A stretch of DNA of 64,000 bases from DAOPXV01 sp964551445. GTDB taxonomy: Bacteria > Muiribacteriota > UBA9980. Position numbers and translations under genes: made by a program. The notes under the pieces are model-generated. The model had not been told where the DNA came from, did no database searches, and saw only the letters and a program-made list of their open reading frames with translations. Shown piece after piece: positions 8,381 to 16,289 of the stretch. The first letter of the stretch is position 1, and each line of letters begins with the position of its first letter. The stretch lies in NCBI GenBank assembly GCA_964551445.1, contig CAZKCG010000004.1:124001-188000 (forward strand), written 5' to 3'.

Positions 8381-9505
8381 ATGAATAAATTTATGATCGC
8401 TTTGATAATTATCGGTTTTATCTTTTCCATGCCGGCAAAAGCCGCGGCCACGATGCCCGGTTTTCCTGAACCGGCCTGGCATTTCGTCTCGGCAGAACTT
8501 TTAAAACCATGTAAAATAAACGAGATCGGAACTATAAGATTCGTTTTTAAACCATTGATGAACGCCGATTTTACCGTTACGGCAAAAATGGTTATGCCGG
8601 AAACCGTTAAGATCGTCGGCGAGAAAACCGTTACAATCAAAAGTTCACAAATGAAACAAGTTAACGCCGATTTTAATTTCAGCGTAACAAAAGAAACCAT
8701 CGAAAACGGATATATCGAATTTTCAACAATGTACCCGTCTGAGAAACTTGTTGAAATAGTAAGCAAAAAATTTAGCTCTGAACTCCCCGAAAGCAAAAAG
8801 ATGATTGAAATGATCAGCCGTAAAAACAAAAAGTATACCTCATCGGTCCCGATAAACCTGTTTGTGACGAAATCGGAATGCGCGCTCAATCCACAGGGTT
8901 ATTTTGAAAAAGCTGACGGTGATTTATTCATATTGAAAACAGCCATGACTCTTGACGAGGCAAAAACTTATTCTGAGTCTTTCAAGATGCGTTATCTTGA
9001 AATTTTTGAAATGAAAATTGATGAGTTCATAAATTTTGTGAAAGACACGAAATGCGATTACGATGTTGATCTTTCAAATTTTCTGTTGGCCCAATGCATC
9101 ATTGATGAAAAAACAAACAGCAAGGCGAAATATGCTCCTGTCAGTCTTGTTAATCCCGTCCTATTATTTGAACAGATAAAATATTTAAACAATTTTAACA
9201 AAATTGGACCCGATTTCCAAAAAATCAGGTATAATATTAATAACACTTTGATAAACATGGTCTCGTATTTTAATTATTTCTATATAAACGAATTCAAAAA
9301 GGGCAATAAAAATCAAGCATATACTAAAATGGCCGAATTCGTAAAAATAATGAACGCTCAGAAAATTGATGAAAATTTAAAGAAAAGGCTCGGCGCGTAT
9401 CTCGGTTATAACGCCGGCGTGATGGCAAAAGCGCTTAGAAATCCCGAATATGTAAACCACTTTAAAAGCGCGGCCTCGATGAATAACGGTATTTTTATTC
9501 GTTAA
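8381..9505 (+). CDS. Hypothetical exported protein
   Basis: 374 aa. A signal peptide is clear (MNKFMIALIIIGFIFSMPAKA, cleavage after AKA). The start has a strong GGAGG. Residues about 45-120 look beta-rich (FRFVFKPLMN-like strands, KMVMPETVKIVGEKTVTI), possibly an immunoglobulin-like or surface domain. The rest is helical and charged. I recognise no family. The next exported protein starts 15 bases after its stop, so the two are probably co-transcribed and may act together outside the inner membrane. Confidence 0.75.
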   Translation: MNKFMIALIIIGFIFSMPAKAAATMPGFPEPAWHFVSAELLKPCKINEIGTIRFVFKPLMNADFTVTAKMVMPETVKIVGEKTVTIKSSQMKQVNADFNFSVTKETIENGYIEFSTMYPSEKLVEIVSKKFSSELPESKKMIEMISRKNKKYTSSVPINLFVTKSECALNPQGYFEKADGDLFILKTAMTLDEAKTYSESFKMRYLEIFEMKIDEFINFVKDTKCDYDVDLSNFLLAQCIIDEKTNSKAKYAPVSLVNPVLLFEQIKYLNNFNKIGPDFQKIRYNINNTLINMVSYFNYFYINEFKKGNKNQAYTKMAEFVKIMNAQKIDENLKKRLGAYLGYNAGVMAKALRNPEYVNHFKSAASMNNGIFIR

Positions 9506-9520
9506 TTCCGGAGGAATTTT

Positions 9521-11062
9521 ATGATAAAAGATAGAAGAACCAGATATTTCGGGCTTTTATTACTGCTCGTCTTTGTTTTCACGCTTTCATCTTCTCCGAT
9601 GGCGTTATCTTACGCCGAAAGCCAGCGCATCACCGACGGCGCCGGAACTCAGGGTGTTTCCGTCACTTACGAAAACCCCGACTTCGTTTTCGTCGTAAAG
9701 GGCGCTAATAACGAATACAGCGTCGCCACGACCGAAAAGATCAGAAACCCGAAAGTTCGCGAAGGCGTAAATACCGCTTACACGATGCTTCAGGAAAACG
9801 CCGAATTCAAAAAAATGGTCGAATTCTATAAAGAAAGCTACCGCCAGAGATTCGAAGTTCAGAAAGCCGAATTCGTAAAACAGATCGCCGAAGCCGAAGC
9901 CAGCGTAAAACCAGGAAAAACACCGTCACGCTCGGTAAAGGCCACGATAAATTACGCGAAGACCGAAATGCAGAAGATCGATTCCCAGACCATCCCGCCT
10001 TTAACGATAATCGTCGGCCAGGACCCGAACGCCACCACAAGCTGCATGCAGCCCTGGACGCTCGAATATAAAGACAAGACCGGAAAAACGGTCAGTGTTC
10101 CCGCATCCATCCTGATGCAGCAATCGACGCTCGAAGGCATCGCTTCAAACGAAGAAAAATTATGGAGCCTCGTCACTCTCGCTCACGAAACGGGCCATGT
10201 CATAAGCGATAATACTACCGGCATGCGCAACATCAATTCCGATTACAAAGACCCGAATCCTTATTTCGTCATAGACGGCGCTATCGCGAACGACAGCAAG
10301 GTCGTCGAATTCGTCAGAAAAGGCGATCCTATGCCGGCCGCTCACTGGTTCAGAAAAACGACCGGTTCCCAGACCGCTTTTGAGGAAGGTTTCGCCGAAT
10401 TCACGGGAAGTTTTTTCACGTCGCCGACCCATGACGCTTACGATATAGCGAACGACGATTTCCAGGCCACCAAAATGGCTTATAAAGTAATTGCGGACAG
10501 CAGCGAGGTCAAAGCCGAACTCACATGGACCGAAATACTCAAATCGCCCGCCGAACTTCAGAACACCGAATTTTTTATAGCCAAAGTGCTTCACAGGGTC
10601 GCGATGTCTTACGCCGATCCTTACGAAGGCTACCGCACGATAGTTAAAGTGAAATCAAATCCTGATTTTATAAAATCGCCGAACCTTGAAACTTTTTTAA
10701 GGATATTCGCCCGCGAAAACCCCGAAGCTTACGCGAAATTTAAAATAGACGCCAACAAAGAGATCGAAGCGCTCGTTCTCAAACAGATCAGAGCTAACAA
10801 TAATCGTATGAATGAAGTATCCGAACTCATATCCGGAATAAGAGGCACCATGTTCGCCGCCGGCGACGCGGGCCTTGCCGAAAGAGCCGCCAGAGATCAC
10901 CTGGCTTCCGCCGGAGCCGCTTCAACGACATCGGTCCAGCTCACTTCCAAAACCGCGCCCGCGAGCGCCGTCAGAACTGCTAAAAAAACCGGAACCCCGA
11001 CACAGAGCTTAAGGATCAACGAGGTCAACCAGAAGCTTAAATCGGGCAGCGTAACAAAGTAA
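9521..11062 (+). CDS. Exported gluzincin-like zinc metallopeptidase
   Basis: 513 aa. Signal peptide at the N-terminus (GLLLLLVFVFTLSSSPMALS). HETGH at 222-226, in LVTLAHETGHVISD, is a zinc-binding HExxH. FEEGFAEF at 287-294, about 65 residues later, could supply the third ligand as in gluzincins. The region before is helical and charged; the C-terminal 60 residues are Ala/Thr/Ser-rich and may be a linker. The start has CCGGAGG upstream. Substrate unknown. It follows the 8381 gene by 15 bases. The motif pair is seen directly; assignment to a MEROPS family is not possible by eye. Confidence 0.75.
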   Translation: MIKDRRTRYFGLLLLLVFVFTLSSSPMALSYAESQRITDGAGTQGVSVTYENPDFVFVVKGANNEYSVATTEKIRNPKVREGVNTAYTMLQENAEFKKMVEFYKESYRQRFEVQKAEFVKQIAEAEASVKPGKTPSRSVKATINYAKTEMQKIDSQTIPPLTIIVGQDPNATTSCMQPWTLEYKDKTGKTVSVPASILMQQSTLEGIASNEEKLWSLVTLAHETGHVISDNTTGMRNINSDYKDPNPYFVIDGAIANDSKVVEFVRKGDPMPAAHWFRKTTGSQTAFEEGFAEFTGSFFTSPTHDAYDIANDDFQATKMAYKVIADSSEVKAELTWTEILKSPAELQNTEFFIAKVLHRVAMSYADPYEGYRTIVKVKSNPDFIKSPNLETFLRIFARENPEAYAKFKIDANKEIEALVLKQIRANNNRMNEVSELISGIRGTMFAAGDAGLAERAARDHLASAGAASTTSVQLTSKTAPASAVRTAKKTGTPTQSLRINEVNQKLKSGSVTK

Positions 11063-11151
11063 AAGCCGGATACCTCGCAAGATCACGCAAAACAATTAAA
11101 TTCAAAATTACAATCTGCTGATCATCTAAATAATTATTAAAGGTGATGTTT

Positions 11152-12552
11152 ATGAATAATGTCAGGGTTGCATTAGTGTTAACCTTAGTATTGTTTTTTG
11201 CCTTTCTTTTCGCCGGCCCGGCGGATGCCCGAAGCGGGTTCAAGATCTCGGCGAGTCCGTCGCTCGCATCGGATTATGACGTAACGGTAGAAGGGCCGCT
11301 GCCCGTAGTGTTCGTGTGCGTCAAGACAAGCCAGACTGGAGACCGCCGGTTCGAAGGCCCGAAAATATCAAAAAACGGCGATAATTACCGCTGGATTTTT
11401 AAAGTTCCGGCCGCGAAACCGGACGGCCTGACAATATCGTTCGCCGCGAAAGACCCTTATTATCCGGAGGATGTGAACGCGCGGCCCGAAATTATATATG
11501 CGTCGATGGCATTCAACCGGGCGAAGGACGAAAATTCAGACAAAGAAAAAAGCGAAACCCTGGTGTCGGAAATCCAGAAACTGCGCGACAGTCTTGGCCC
11601 GCAGGCCGGAAATAAACGCGCCGGCGCGGCTAAATATTCGGCTTATCCCCGCCCTGAAGGGGATAACGGATTCGGCATCCACTGGTATCCTACGCTTTCG
11701 CAATCGCGCGAAGAGGTCGATAGATCCATTGAAAAGATCAGAGCTATGCACATAAAATGGGTGCTGTTTTTGAACGCGAAGGACGACCTTGAAGGAAACA
11801 AATATCTCGTCGAAAAGCTCGCGGCCAATAAAATAATGCCCATAATGAGAATATATTATGAAACCATATCGCCGGCTGAAAACGGCGAACTCGAAACGCT
11901 GAAAAATTTAGTGAAGCGTTATAAAACGCTTGGTGTTTCATATTTCCAAATATTCAACGAACCTAATTTAGAATGCGAATGGGATAATAAAAAACTCCCC
12001 GAAAACTCTATAAAGTTATTCGCGGCCGCATTCATTCCCCGCGCGAAGGCTGTTTTGGAAGCCGGCGGAATACCCGGCATACCCGGACCGGCGCCCGGAT
12101 ATTACGATACGGACGGAAAGATCAGGGACGGCGCGAACTATTTTGAATCGATGATAAATGAACTGATATCGCGAAACGAGCGCGGACTCGCGTCAAAATG
12201 TTTCGTGGCGCTCCATAATTATGCGACGTCTCAGGACCCGAAATCAGACGGCGACAGAGGTTTCTGGGAATTCAAAAAATATCGCGCCATAATGCTCAAA
12301 TACGCTCTTGATATTCCGCAGCTCGGCTGCGAGGGCGGCACCCGCCCGGAGGACGTCGCGGGCGACGCCGATAAAATGGCTGACTGGATAATTCACTGCT
12401 ACAAATCCATGAAGGACGCGCCGGATTATTTCTTCTGCTTCTCGCCCTGGCTTTTGACCGCGCCCGCCGGCGGCGGCTGGGAAGGCCACGCATGGATAAA
12501 GCCGGACGGCAGCGAATTGCCGGTCGTTAAAAGACTTATTGAACTCAAATAA
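11152..12552 (+). CDS. Exported clan GH-A glycoside hydrolase-like protein
   Basis: 466 aa. Signal peptide MNNVRVALVLTLVLFFAFLF with cleavage near ADA. From about residue 170 it reads as a TIM barrel: HIKWVLFLNA, IMPIMRIYYE, then FQIFNEPNLE with E270 in the NEP motif used by clan GH-A enzymes as acid/base, and QLGCEGGT with E394 as a likely nucleophile. Residues 30-110 form a separate beta-type domain. An upstream GTG at 11143 and ATG at 11146 exist, but ATG 11152 is best placed after AAAGGTGA. The glycan is unknown. It could also be a non-catalytic relative, though both glutamates are present. Confidence 0.75.
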   Translation: MNNVRVALVLTLVLFFAFLFAGPADARSGFKISASPSLASDYDVTVEGPLPVVFVCVKTSQTGDRRFEGPKISKNGDNYRWIFKVPAAKPDGLTISFAAKDPYYPEDVNARPEIIYASMAFNRAKDENSDKEKSETLVSEIQKLRDSLGPQAGNKRAGAAKYSAYPRPEGDNGFGIHWYPTLSQSREEVDRSIEKIRAMHIKWVLFLNAKDDLEGNKYLVEKLAANKIMPIMRIYYETISPAENGELETLKNLVKRYKTLGVSYFQIFNEPNLECEWDNKKLPENSIKLFAAAFIPRAKAVLEAGGIPGIPGPAPGYYDTDGKIRDGANYFESMINELISRNERGLASKCFVALHNYATSQDPKSDGDRGFWEFKKYRAIMLKYALDIPQLGCEGGTRPEDVAGDADKMADWIIHCYKSMKDAPDYFFCFSPWLLTAPAGGGWEGHAWIKPDGSELPVVKRLIELK

Positions 12553-12578
12553 TAAAAATCGGCCCAAAGAGGTTAAAA

Positions 12579-13058
12579 ATGAAAGGTTTCGATATAACCA
12601 AATTTATAATTTCGCTTTTGATATGTCAGGGCGCGGGTTTTGCCGGATCGTTCTTTACGCGCATGTCGGTTGCGACATGGTATCAGACGCTTCAGAAGCC
12701 ATCGTTCGCCCCTCCGAACTGGGCTTTCGCTCCGGCGTGGATAACTATATTCACTCTCATGGCGATATCGCTTTACCTTATAATTTCCAGGGACGGCGTC
12801 TTCGCCGCCAATAAGAAAGCGATCTATATCTTCGCCGCGCAGCTTATTTTTAATATCGCCTGGTCGGCGGCGTTCTTCGGGTTGAGATCGCCCGCCGCCG
12901 GACTTGCGGTTATTCTGATACTATGGTTTTTAATACTTTTCAATATCTTCGAATTTTATAAAATATCCGCGCCCGCTGGAATATTATTAATTCCTTATAT
13001 ACTCTGGGTGAGCTTCGCGACCTGCCTTAACTTTGAATACTGGCGTTTGAACGGTTAA
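12579..13058 (+). CDS. tspO: TspO/MBR family protein
   Basis: 159 aa, usual family length. Five membrane helices and the family signatures WYQTLQKPSFAPPNWAFAPAW near residues 34-54 and IPYILWVSFATCLNFEYWRLN at the C-terminus. TspO proteins bind tetrapyrroles and cholesterol-like ligands and take part in stress regulation (family knowledge). GAGG precedes the start. It lies 26 bases after the glycosidase-like gene, and converges with the gene at 13060 with a single base between stops. Confidence 0.93.
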   Translation: MKGFDITKFIISLLICQGAGFAGSFFTRMSVATWYQTLQKPSFAPPNWAFAPAWITIFTLMAISLYLIISRDGVFAANKKAIYIFAAQLIFNIAWSAAFFGLRSPAAGLAVILILWFLILFNIFEFYKISAPAGILLIPYILWVSFATCLNFEYWRLNG

Positions 13059-13059
13059 T

Positions 13060-13788
13060 TTACTTTTTAACGGCGGCCTCGTACTCGACTAATTTCAAAC
13101 TGACGTTATGCGGCGTACCGTTATGAGTATAAGTAAATTCGGTGATGCCGAAACCGGGCACGAAAGTTATCGTTTGAACGTCGGGGTTGGTCCTGTATCT
13201 TATTTCAAATTGCTGAGTTTTTCCGGCGATATCGGCGCCTTTTATATCTTTTAATTCAACTTCAGAGCTTTTTTCGACGAACCAGCAGTAAGAATTATCG
13301 GTCCTTGTTATCTGTTCGGCCTCGCCGAAGGTTTTGCCTTCATAGAGCGGCGTTTCGAGAACTATATCGCTTTCTTTAACCATTGCGGCTAAAACATCGT
13401 CGGCGTCCCTGAGTTTTTTGAGCGTTTCGGCGTATGATTCACCGTATACCAGGTAGTATTTATCAAGCCCTGATCTTATTAAAATGTAGTTTCCTCTTTC
13501 GCATTTACCTTTTTCATCGCTGGACATAGCGTCGAATGGATGCCCTTTTATAACCGCAGCGGTCACATTTCCGCGATCGATAATTTCAACGATCTCCATT
13601 TTTATTTCGGTTTTAAATTCTTTGACCTTTTCATTCGCTTCCATTTTAGAAATCGTTCCGCTGTATTTCCACACGGCTTTTTTGTTCATCGGAAAACCGC
13701 TGCCGGAAAGATCCGCGGCGGATACAGCGCTGAGCGAAAACAATAAAAATGCCGAAAAAAAGAAGAAACTAAAAACACGATTTTTCAT
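13060..13788 (-). CDS. Hypothetical exported protein
   Basis: 242 aa. Signal peptide MKNRVFSFFFFSAFLLFSLS with cleavage near VSA-ADL. The mature part is beta-rich: WKYSGTISKMEANEKVKEF, then ILIRSGLDKYYLVYGES, and it ends with PGFGITEFTYTHNGTPHNVS, the layout of secreted proteins of unknown function that share a repeated beta-strand scaffold. AGGAGAG precedes the start. No catalytic motif was found. Confidence 0.7.
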   Translation of the reverse strand: MKNRVFSFFFFSAFLLFSLSAVSAADLSGSGFPMNKKAVWKYSGTISKMEANEKVKEFKTEIKMEIVEIIDRGNVTAAVIKGHPFDAMSSDEKGKCERGNYILIRSGLDKYYLVYGESYAETLKKLRDADDVLAAMVKESDIVLETPLYEGKTFGEAEQITRTDNSYCWFVEKSSEVELKDIKGADIAGKTQQFEIRYRTNPDVQTITFVPGFGITEFTYTHNGTPHNVSLKLVEYEAAVKK

Positions 13789-13835
13789 AAAAACTCACTC
13801 TCCTGATCTTGTGATCAGATCGATTTAAATATTTT

Positions 13836-14294
13836 TCAGCGCGGCATCGCGTATTTCGGCGCGCCGGTGTATTTATCGTCGGTTTCCTGTTTGGATAAAA
13901 GTCCGTGGATATCGCATCTGACATCCACATGGAACTCTTTTTTCGCGTCCTGATAAGGTATCATTTCATAAGGTTTTTGAGATGGGACCGCGTGATCGGT
14001 GCATTTGAGAAAGCTTATGCGGCGAAAAGTGGCGCCGGGGCATTTCGGGACCGAAACCATAAGCTGTTTTGAGACTAGTTCTTCCACGGATGCCGGCGGT
14101 TTATTTGCGTTTTCCATTATATACATTTCAGAGGCGCTTTCGATTATTTTCATATAGGCTATGCAGCCGTCTTTTTTGAAATGCGCCGGGTACATATAAT
14201 TTCCGGATTCGAGCATGAATAAAAGGATAGCGAGCACGATAAATACCGCGCCGGCGGTTTGGGTAAAACTTAAATTTCCCCTGTAAGAACTCAC
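13836..14294 (-). CDS. Pilin-like or pseudopilin-like protein with a degenerate N-terminus
   Basis: 152 aa from GTG 14294, with AAGGGG eight bases upstream. One membrane helix at about 12-28 (GAVFIVLAILLFML). The following part, CIAYMKIIESASEMYIMENA then SVEELVSKQLMVSVPKCPG, matches the pattern of type II/IV pseudopilins that hold a Cys, a helix of form I-x-x-A-x-E-M-Y and a second Cys before a loop. The prepilin peptidase motif is not recognisable (RGNLSFTQTAG). It could be a pseudopilin that lost the motif or an unrelated anchored protein. Four further residues (ECDIHG-like VRCDIHG) suggest a C-terminal beta hairpin. Confidence 0.55.
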   Translation of the reverse strand: MSSYRGNLSFTQTAGAVFIVLAILLFMLESGNYMYPAHFKKDGCIAYMKIIESASEMYIMENANKPPASVEELVSKQLMVSVPKCPGATFRRISFLKCTDHAVPSQKPYEMIPYQDAKKEFHVDVRCDIHGLLSKQETDDKYTGAPKYAMPR

Positions 14295-14347
14295 GCGAAA
14301 TACCCCTTGAAAAATTTAATTAGTAAATAAGGCGGGAAAGCTGATCT

Positions 14348-14782
14348 TTAATCAGAACTTTCGGGCTGTTTCAGCGTCGAACTATAATGGGCGTTTCTGA
14401 TGCTTTTGAGTCCGACGTCGATCTTGAGGATGTGATTTACGATCCATTCCTTCAGAAACAGAGCGATACTGATATGAAGTGTTCTGCTGCCTTCGCGGGC
14501 GTCATGCAGAAATTCGATAAGTTTATCCAGAAATATCTTGTGCTGTTCGAGCTGGATCTTCAGACCTTCATAGTTTGCGGCCCTCATGAATTCTTCTTCG
14601 GCGAGAAAATGAGTGCGGGTGTAATCGTATAATTTTTTCAGGCTTTCGCCGATGAGAAGATGGCCCTGTCCGACCGCCATGACCTTGTAAAGATCGTTTA
14701 TGATATCAAAGAGTATCTTGTGATCTTCATCGAGTTTATTGTGCAGCACGCTGTATTTATTATCCCATTCGAGGAACGCCAT
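14348..14782 (-). CDS. Bacteriohemerythrin with one non-canonical iron ligand
   Basis: 144 aa. Hemerythrin domains bind O2 at a di-iron site. Ligands at the canonical positions are H21 (DEDHK), H58 and E62 (THFLAEEEF), H81, H117 and D122 (NHILKID). The position normally occupied by the other histidine of the H-x3-H pair, residue 77, is glutamine (IQLEQHK). I checked the codon: bases 14552-14554 read CAG on the minus strand. The spacing otherwise matches the family. The Gln could weaken one iron or alter O2 or NO binding. AAGGTGA sits just before the start. Confidence 0.93.
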   Translation of the reverse strand: MAFLEWDNKYSVLHNKLDEDHKILFDIINDLYKVMAVGQGHLLIGESLKKLYDYTRTHFLAEEEFMRAANYEGLKIQLEQHKIFLDKLIEFLHDAREGSRTLHISIALFLKEWIVNHILKIDVGLKSIRNAHYSSTLKQPESSD

Positions 14783-15250
14783 AATTCACCTTGTCGGATC
14801 CGGCTTTTAAGAGAACTATAATAAAATTAACGGTGTCCGGTGTTTGCCTTTGTTTTAATAATATAACATTTTCTGCTTAAATTCAAGATGTTTTTATCGT
14901 AAAAAAATACGACCGCAAACTTTACTCCGCCAAAAAACGCCGTGCGTCTTAATGTTAAAAACGCTTATAGTTGAACGGATGCCGTGACCGGGTTTCGAAA
15001 AGTCAATATTTTAGTGAGCTTTGGAAAGTCAATGTATCAGGATAAATTCGCGGTAATGAAAAATCATCAGAGGCTGATGATAAAAATTAATACTTGCGGA
15101 CCATAAAAATGCGTGGGCTGTTATATGATAATACAAAAGTAAGATATATCAATTTAAATGAATTTTTCAGACCGCAAAGTCATTATTTATGGTATAATTC
15201 AGCCGATAGTTAAATGCGGGATGCGGCCGGTCTGAAACTTGAAATTAATA
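14783..15250. other. Long intergenic region with three AAAGTCAWT repeats
   Basis: No gene found. AAAGTCAATATT (14999-15010), AAAGTCAATGTA (15025-15036) and AAAGTCATTATT (15176-15187) lie in the same orientation upstream of the sigma-54 type promoter at 15251. They are candidate activator sites by position only. Confidence 0.4.
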
Positions 15251-15266
15251 TGGCACGCATTATGCA
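15251..15266 (+). promoter_or_regulatory. Sigma-54 type promoter
   Basis: TGGCACGCATTATGCA matches the -24/-12 consensus TGGCACG-N4-TTGCA except for one base (A for T). The GG and GC doublets are spaced 12 bases apart as required. The predicted transcript would start near 15277. Confidence 0.75.
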
Positions 15267-15314
15267 TTTAGAAAATGCACACGGGTCTCGTGAACGTTTA
15301 TGGAGGTATCAAGT

Positions 15315-15881
15315 ATGAAAAAATTCAGGAATGTGAAAATTATGGCGGTTACTTTGATGGCGGCAGGTTTTCTCTCGCTCGGCTCGCAGGCTTTCGGCGC
15401 CGGCGTTTCAGAACAGGACGGCATAGTCTCCTACAAATTCCGCATGCTCAAGGATAAGATATCGGCTCTGTCTGTAAGCGCTCCGGATGATAAGAGCGGC
15501 GTAAAACCGGCTCAGGCCGCGGCCGCTACGGATGAAAATTTAATAATAAACAACATCGGCGGAGTAAAAGTAATTAAAAACGACATTGAAAAGGCCGGAT
15601 CTGAAATTGAGAATATGAAAAGAAGCGGCCCCGGAAAAATCGATGTTTTGGTCGATGACCGCGTCAGATGGGAACACACCGGCTTTAAAGCGACGGGCGG
15701 GAAAAATTTGAACCGTTCCGCCGTGACGAACAGGACGCGCGTGAACGTGAAAATGAATCTGAGCGAAAAAACCACGGCTGATTTTTCCGCTCAAAAAACA
15801 AATGATCTTGGAACCGGAGCGCAAAATATGAACGAGCCGGCCGTAAATCACGCCAACATTACGGTCGATCTGGATAAATAA
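15315..15881 (+). CDS. Hypothetical exported protein with a porin-like C-terminal stretch
   Basis: 188 aa. Signal peptide MKKFRNVKIMAVTLMAAGFL with cleavage near FGA. GGAGGT at 15302-15307 fixes ATG 15315; an ATG at 15300 would overlap this ribosome site. The middle is helical (NDIEKAGSEIENMKRSGPGK). The end, VDDRVRWEHTGFKATGG, TNRTRVNVKMNL and TTADFSAQKTND, resembles the first strands of outer-membrane barrels, but the frame stops after VNHANITVDLDK. It may be a shortened porin or a separate small protein. The sigma-54 type promoter and the strong terminator at 15927 suggest a monocistronic, regulated gene. Confidence 0.75.
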   Translation: MKKFRNVKIMAVTLMAAGFLSLGSQAFGAGVSEQDGIVSYKFRMLKDKISALSVSAPDDKSGVKPAQAAAATDENLIINNIGGVKVIKNDIEKAGSEIENMKRSGPGKIDVLVDDRVRWEHTGFKATGGKNLNRSAVTNRTRVNVKMNLSEKTTADFSAQKTNDLGTGAQNMNEPAVNHANITVDLDK

Positions 15882-15926
15882 AAAACGATCATGACAAGAT
15901 AATTAAAATAACAGGCAAGCCATTAT

Positions 15927-15970
15927 AAGCGAAGCAAAACGATCTCTTAACGAATTGTTTTGCTTCGCTT
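15927..15970 (+). terminator. Strong hairpin terminator after the 15315 gene
   Basis: AAGCGAAGCAAAAC (15927-15940) pairs perfectly with GTTTTGCTTCGCTT (15957-15970), 14 bp, with three further possible pairs inward. It is followed by an AT-rich stretch without a long T run. Confidence 0.75.
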
Positions 15971-15989
15971 AATAATATACTAAATCAGA

Positions 15990-16085
15990 TCAGCATTGTA
16001 AGGTTTTGGAAATTACCTCGCCGCATGCGCCCTGGCTGTGAGCTTCATTATATATGCTGGTTATAGCGCAGCTGAGTCCCACCAT
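15990..16085 (-). other. Small hydrophobic reading frame, possible gene remnant
   Basis: ATG 16085 gives 31 codons with a hydrophobic first half (MVGLSCAITSIYN) and stop at 15990. The frame is open further upstream to 16127, giving AKAILIGGSIC before the ATG, but without a start codon. The longer reading has the glycine-rich look of an F-type ATPase c-subunit first helix (ACGEVISK resembling ACEGIAR). No Shine-Dalgarno before the ATG. Most likely a remnant or chance; the rest of 15971-16178 holds nothing else I could identify. Confidence 0.25.
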
Positions 16086-16179
16086 ACAGATAGAGCCGCC
16101 TATAAGGATCGCTTTAGCTAATTCCTCTTAATTATACGCTCGTGAATAAAAAGTATCTCAAAAAATATGTGATGCCCCG

Positions 16180-16205
16180 TCAGATTTTCAAATCAGATTT
16201 TCAAA
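16180..16205 (+). repeat. Tandem 13-base repeat upstream of the 16290 promoter
   Basis: TCAGATTTTCAAA occurs twice without a gap (16180-16192 and 16193-16205), ending three bases before the -35 box. A candidate regulator site. Confidence 0.55.
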
Positions 16206-16208
16206 ACA

Positions 16209-16237
16209 TTGACAAAAAAATCTAAATGAAATATAAT
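16209..16237 (+). promoter_or_regulatory. Consensus sigma-70 promoter of the heme sensor kinase
   Basis: TTGACA at 16209-16214, 17 bases, TATAAT at 16232-16237: a perfect match to consensus. Expected start near 16244. Confidence 0.9.
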
Positions 16238-16289
16238 AACATTTCAGTTAGTGTTATTTAACAATTTTTAAATACGCGATAGAAATATT

